This document shows positions 6,820 to 9,467 of a stretch of DNA of 9,467 bases, piece by piece. The DNA is taken from the NCBI GenBank assembly GCA_002401945.1, contig NVUP01000005.1:79453-88919 (forward strand), written 5' to 3'. The position numbers were made by a program, and so were the translations under genes. This DNA is from Paracoccaceae bacterium (GTDB lineage Bacteria > Pseudomonadota > Alphaproteobacteria > Rhodobacterales > Rhodobacteraceae). Positions within the stretch are counted from its first letter, which is position 1. Each line of letters begins with the position of its first letter. The notes under the pieces are model-generated. The model did no database searches. It saw only the letters and a program-made list of their open reading frames with translations, and was not told the DNA's origin.

Positions 6820-7626
6820 TCACTGCATGGTCCGGAACACACACCCATCCGAGATCAGCTGCGGCGGTGTCAGACACAGGCCTTTGGCGACCTGAAACGC
6901 CGCCAGCACCCTGGGCACATAATTGCGGGTCTCGGCAAAGGGCGGCACCCCTTGATGGCTGCGCACAGCCCCCTCCCCCGCATTGTACCCGGCCAGCACC
7001 AGGATCGGGTCGCTGTTAAATTCGCCCATCAGCCAGTCCAGATACCTGACACCGCCCTGAATGTTCTGCTGCGCCGCCAAAGCATCGGTCACCTCAAATC
7101 GCGCCGCAGTGTCGGGCATCAATTGCATCAACCCCTGCGCGCCGACGGGGCTGACAACATCCGCCTGCCCCGCCGACTCCACCGCAATCACCGCTAGAAT
7201 CAGCGCAGGCGACACTTGGGTGCCAATGCTGGCCGTCAGGATCGAGATCCCCTGCGCCTGGGCAATGTCCTGCATCAGCTGCAATCGCGGCGCAGCCACC
7301 CCTCCGTCACCAGCCAGCACCATCAGGGCATTGTCCAGCCGGCCCGGCCCCGAGGCCTCCAGATCAGGTGAGATCTGCTCCCAGAACCATCCATAGCGTC
7401 CCGACAGTAGCCTCTCGTCACCATCACCAGGACTCGCCGGGCTATTTTCGGCAGCAACCGGATCCTGCGAACCTTCTATCTGTATGGTTATACGCTGGCT
7501 GGTGCCCGGTTGCGGCGGACGCACCCGCTTTGCCTCAAAACTTGGGAAAGGCGACGGGGAATCCCCCAGCGCCCACTGCGGGGTGATGGCGGAAAACACA
7601 GCCAGTGTCGCAACACGAAGAAACAT
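6820..7626 (-). CDS. Secreted lytic transglycosylase (SLT domain)
   Basis: The 268-residue product should cut the MurNAc-GlcNAc bond of peptidoglycan in the periplasm, leaving 1,6-anhydro ends. A signal peptide occupies about residues 1-21 (MFLRVATLAVFSAITPQWALG). A Pro/Ser-rich linker and a poorly conserved region follow to about residue 110. The C-terminal half is an SLT (family 1) catalytic domain with Glu150 in AVIAVESAG as catalytic acid, then SPVGAQGLMQLMPDTAARF (159-177), NIQGGVRYLDWLM (188-200), LAGYNAGEGAV (211-221) and ETRNYVPRVL (232-241). Two Cys near the end (251 and 262) could pair. There is no Cys for a lipobox, so it is probably soluble. The ATG is preceded by AGGG at a seven-base gap. 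The gene converges on scoAB and diverges from the pilin locus. I do not assign a specific Mlt name. Confidence 0.92.
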   Translation of the reverse strand: MFLRVATLAVFSAITPQWALGDSPSPFPSFEAKRVRPPQPGTSQRITIQIEGSQDPVAAENSPASPGDGDERLLSGRYGWFWEQISPDLEASGPGRLDNALMVLAGDGGVAAPRLQLMQDIAQAQGISILTASIGTQVSPALILAVIAVESAGQADVVSPVGAQGLMQLMPDTAARFEVTDALAAQQNIQGGVRYLDWLMGEFNSDPILVLAGYNAGEGAVRSHQGVPPFAETRNYVPRVLAAFQVAKGLCLTPPQLISDGCVFRTMQ

Positions 7627-7978
7627 GGGACTGCCCTAATATTGTTGTTTTAACGATTTAGCCGCGAATGGGGCTTCAAAACCAGATCTCAGGCCCGAAT
7701 TTTGACGATTTCGCCACATTTGCCACGTCCTGCCGCGTATCTGACACGGACATTTACAAATAATAAATCATGTAACTCTTTAATATCAGCACCTTACCCC
7801 AATCCCTTCCAAAAAGTTAAATTAAGGCGTCAAATTCCAGTTTTTGGCCCAAATGCTGCCACGCTCCACAGGCTATAAATACCCATACCAAGTCGGACAT
7901 GAGCTTCGCAGGAGAGAGCAGGCTCAAACTGGACGGCAAGGTGGGAACAAAACCTTTAAATCCCTGGAGGGACAAACA
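7627..7978. other. 352-base divergent intergenic region (transglycosylase / pilin)
   Basis: This gap separates the minus-strand transglycosylase from the first pilin gene and must hold both promoters. It has an AT-rich block at about 7751-7787 and a TATAAAT at 7874-7880 that looks like a -10 element but lacks a recognisable -35 at 16-18 bases. That would fit an activator-dependent promoter about 100 bases before the pilin start. A GG/GC pair spaced ten apart (7846-7859) resembles a sigma54 core only weakly. The pilin Shine-Dalgarno GGAGG (7966-7970) lies inside a short dyad TCCCT-gg-AGGGA (7961-7972). A further dyad, TGAGC/GCTCA, lies at 7900-7926. I see no protein-coding gene here. Confidence 0.5.
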
Positions 7979-8158
7979 ATGATCAAATTCTTCAAAAATT
8001 TCCGCAAAGACGAAGCTGGCGCCGTGACTGTTGACTGGGTTGTGCTGACCGCTGCTGTTGCTGCTCTGGCCGGCGTTGTCTACACCTCGATCGAATCCGG
8101 TGCGTCCGACCTGACCAGCACGACTGGCGCCTTCATTGCAGGCAAGACACCGACCTAA
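7979..8158 (+). CDS. Flp-like (type IVb) pilin, probable major subunit
   Basis: This 59-residue protein has the plan of a Flp prepilin: a short positively charged leader (MIKFFKNFRKDEAG), a predicted TadV/CpaA cleavage after Gly14, then a hydrophobic helix AVTVDWVVLTAAVAALAGVV and a small polar tail. In classical Flp pilins the fifth mature residue is Glu, followed by Tyr; here these positions are Asp and Trp. The ATG at 7979 has GGAGG eight bases upstream. The frame stays open further upstream, but that region has no ribosome site and would bury the prepilin leader. First place in the locus, the strong ribosome site and a hairpin just after the stop suggest it is the abundant subunit of the Tad pilus. 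The nearby cpaB supports this. It could instead be a minor or pseudopilin. Confidence 0.8.
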   Translation: MIKFFKNFRKDEAGAVTVDWVVLTAAVAALAGVVYTSIESGASDLTSTTGAFIAGKTPT

Positions 8159-8185
8159 GTCGCCGCTCTTGTTGATATAAGTTTG

Positions 8186-8219
8186 GGGCCGCGTCTTTGA
8201 TCCAAAGACGCGGCCCTTT
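8186..8219 (+). terminator. Strong hairpin after first pilin (terminator or attenuator)
   Basis: A perfect 14-bp stem, GGGCCGCGTCTTTG (8186-8199) with its complement (8203-8216), has a three-base loop and is followed only by TTTG. It begins 27 bases after the pilin stop. The short T-run suggests incomplete termination, letting some transcripts continue into the second pilin and cpaB, or a 3' stabilising structure for the first pilin mRNA. Either would make the first pilin far more abundant than the downstream products. Confidence 0.75.
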
Positions 8220-8250
8220 GCCCAGGAACCCTCCTTAAGCGAGGTTCGCA

Positions 8251-8427
8251 ATGAAAAATCTACAGTCGTTTTATTTCGATGATGACGGTGCGGTGACGGT
8301 CGATTGGGTGGTGTTGACAGCTGCCGTAATTGGCCTGTGCGTGCTGATTGCCTCAGCGATGCAGGACAACGCCCTAGGGCTGGCAAACGCATTGTCTGAT
8401 TACATGTCAAACTGGACCTTCAGCTAA
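8251..8427 (+). CDS. Second Flp-like pilin or pilin-like protein
   Basis: This 58-residue ORF is short but well supported: ATG at 8251 with GAGG six bases upstream, and the same prepilin plan as its neighbour. The leader MKNLQSFYFDDDG is acidic near the cleavage site instead of basic, and Gly13 is the predicted cleavage residue. The mature protein begins AVTVDWVVLTAAVIGLCVLI, so the 14 residues GAVTVDWVVLTAAV are identical to those of the first pilin. The rest is unrelated: a single Cys inside the helix and a tail (MQDNALGLANALSDYMSNWT) longer in polar residues and ending in Phe-Ser. The less basic leader and the position after a terminator-like hairpin suggest a minor pilin or assembly-initiating subunit; this is inference. 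Codon use also differs between the copies in the shared core, so this is an old duplication. Confidence 0.78.
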   Translation: MKNLQSFYFDDDGAVTVDWVVLTAAVIGLCVLIASAMQDNALGLANALSDYMSNWTFS

Positions 8428-8456
8428 CTGAGCAGGTGCGGGTCAGCACAGCTCAG
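8428..8456 (+). other. Stem-loop directly after second pilin stop
   Basis: CTGAGC (8428-8433) pairs with GCTCAG (8451-8456), and inside it GTGC (8436-8439) pairs with GCAC (8446-8449) around a six-base loop, leaving a small internal loop. The hairpin begins at the base after the TAA. No T-run follows, so an mRNA-protecting or processing structure is more likely than a terminator. Confidence 0.5.
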
Positions 8457-8480
8457 GCAACCGATCATCATCTAAACCCC

Positions 8481-8536
8481 TTACTCAGGTTTGAGTGATA
8501 AAAATCCGGGCTCGCCCCCCACTGTTACGGCGTAAC
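8481..8536 (+). promoter_or_regulatory. Two small inverted repeats in the cpaB leader
   Basis: TTACTCA / TGAGTGA (8481-8498, one G-T pair, loop GGTT) and GTTAC-ggc-GTAAC (8524-8536) lie just upstream of cpaB. A second GTAAC at 8546-8550 directly follows the cpaB ribosome site GAGAGG (8541-8546). The GTTAC arm could therefore pair with either copy, and pairing with the second would enclose the ribosome site. This is a possible translational switch, with short stems and no further support. Confidence 0.3.
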
Positions 8537-8553
8537 CAAAGAGAGGTAACACA

Positions 8554-9414
8554 ATGCGCGCAGTTTTCGGACTGGTTTTGATTGTCGGTGTCGCCCTGGC
8601 TGGCGGCGCAGTGATGATGGCCAAAAACTATATTGCCACCTATCAGAACGCTCTGGCCCAAGCGAACGCAGAAAAGGTCGAGAATATCGCCACTGTGGAC
8701 GTTTTTGTTGCCAATCAAGCTTTGAAATACGGCGAACGGCTGACCAAAGACGCGGTGCGACTGGTGCAATGGCCACAAGCCAGCGTTCCCGAGGGCACCT
8801 ATTCCACTCTGGACGCATTGTTCCCGCCAGATTTCAAAGGCGAATCTCGTGTGGTGCTGCGCACCATTGAGAGAAACGAAGCGGTTCTAAGGGTCAAAAT
8901 CACCAAACCCGGTGAAGACGCCGGTATTACGTCGCGCCTGAAACGCGGTATGCGCGCCTTTGCCATCAAGGTGGACGTCTCCTCAGGCGTGTCGGGCTTC
9001 TTACGGCCCGGTGACCGCGTTGATATTTATTGGACTGGCAGCCTCGGTGATACCGATGACCGCCGCCGCGGCGAATTGACCCGATTGATCCAGCCCAATA
9101 TCGAATTGATTGCCATCGACCAAAGCGCCGGCGGCGATATCGACAGCGCCATCATTGCCCGCACAGTCACCGTTTCTGCCCTGCCCGAACAGGTTGCCGC
9201 CTTGGCGCAGGCGCAGACCACCGGCAGCCTGTCACTGTCACTGGTTGGCGCCGGGGATGACACCATTGCCTCATTTGTCGAGGTGGACCAGCGGTCTTTG
9301 CTGGGGTTGGGTGAACGCACCATAGCCCCCGAGCGCGAGCAGGAAAGGATCTGCACCATTCGCACCCGCCGTGGCGCCGACGTTGTGGAAATTCCAATCC
9401 CCTGCAACAACTAA
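8554..9414 (+). CDS. cpaB: Tad pilus assembly protein CpaB/RcpC
   Basis: CpaB (RcpC) is a periplasmic, inner-membrane-anchored protein of Flp/Tad pilus machines, thought to work with the outer-membrane secretin CpaC/RcpA. The 286-residue product starts with one membrane segment (about 3-23, AVFGLVLIVGVALAGGAVMM). A SAF-type domain follows (about 47-115, including VFVANQALKYGERLTKDAV and VPEGTYSTLDALF). The RcpC domain (about 128-245) carries RGMRAFAIKVDVSSGVSGFL then RPGDRVDIYW. A Cys pair, C267 and C284, in the C-terminal segment could form a periplasmic disulfide. The ATG has GAGAGG seven bases upstream. The gene follows two pilin genes, and the remaining tad genes (secretin and ATPase) are expected beyond the right edge. 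The 53 bases after the stop contain no recognisable gene start. Confidence 0.92.
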   Translation: MRAVFGLVLIVGVALAGGAVMMAKNYIATYQNALAQANAEKVENIATVDVFVANQALKYGERLTKDAVRLVQWPQASVPEGTYSTLDALFPPDFKGESRVVLRTIERNEAVLRVKITKPGEDAGITSRLKRGMRAFAIKVDVSSGVSGFLRPGDRVDIYWTGSLGDTDDRRRGELTRLIQPNIELIAIDQSAGGDIDSAIIARTVTVSALPEQVAALAQAQTTGSLSLSLVGAGDDTIASFVEVDQRSLLGLGERTIAPEREQERICTIRTRRGADVVEIPIPCNN

Positions 9415-9467
9415 GATCGAAAGCTATCGCCCCTGATCCCTTCACAGATCACTGTAAACGCTTTTGC

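Noticed and set aside
6775..7197. Plus-strand 140-codon open frame opposite the transglycosylase
   Set aside because: It lies antisense to the conserved SLT catalytic domain, with no ribosome site and no motif.
7844..7860. Sigma54-like -24/-12 element upstream of the first pilin
   Set aside because: The GG-N10-GC spacing fits, but the surrounding bases match the consensus poorly and the site alone is too short to call.
7844..7978. In-frame upstream extension of the first pilin
   Set aside because: No ribosome site precedes it and it would bury the prepilin leader; GGAGG before 7979 marks the real start.
7817..8410. Minus-strand 197-codon open frame across both pilin genes
   Set aside because: It runs antisense to two well-supported prepilin ORFs, crosses a terminator-like hairpin and shows no recognisable domain.

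Overview
The window looks like chromosomal DNA from a marine-type Rhodobacteraceae (roseobacter-group) alphaproteobacterium. That assignment is an inference from the flavour of the proteins (DNA topoisomerase I with a four-Cys zinc ribbon and Lys-rich tail, short VTVDWVVLTAA-type pilins), the moderately high GC, and an intergenic repeat style I associate with this family. No rRNA or other formal taxonomic marker is present. I found no tRNA, CRISPR array, insertion sequence or phage gene.

Layout. Bases 1-479 are the 3' end of a tldD-type metalloprotease gene. Then come dprA (682-1839, natural transformation), a small secreted-protein gene on the opposite strand that is broken by a one-base frameshift (1833-2332), and topA (2469-5186). 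A GC-rich hairpin repeat follows topA. Next is a two-gene operon for a 3-oxoacid CoA-transferase (scoA 5366-6082, scoB 6094-6720), closed by a clear intrinsic terminator at 6742-6777. A secreted lytic transglycosylase gene runs on the minus strand (6820-7626). The right end is the start of a Tad/Flp pilus locus: two very small Flp-like pilin genes (7979-8158 and 8251-8427) and cpaB (8554-9414), with the rest of the tad operon presumably beyond the edge.

How the genes relate. The left and middle parts are unrelated housekeeping or metabolic units that happen to be neighbours. The right part is a functional unit. The two pilins share an identical 14-residue processing-site and helix core and differ elsewhere. 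A perfect 14-bp hairpin separates them, and three more inverted repeats lie between the second pilin and cpaB, so stepwise lowering of expression from major pilin to assembly proteins is likely. The lytic transglycosylase is transcribed divergently from the pilin locus and could help the pilus cross the peptidoglycan, but only its position suggests this.

Most of the window is ordinary. The parts that deserve a second look are the pilin pair with its RNA-structure-rich spacers, the frameshifted secreted-protein gene, the repeat after topA, and an operator-like palindrome in front of scoA.
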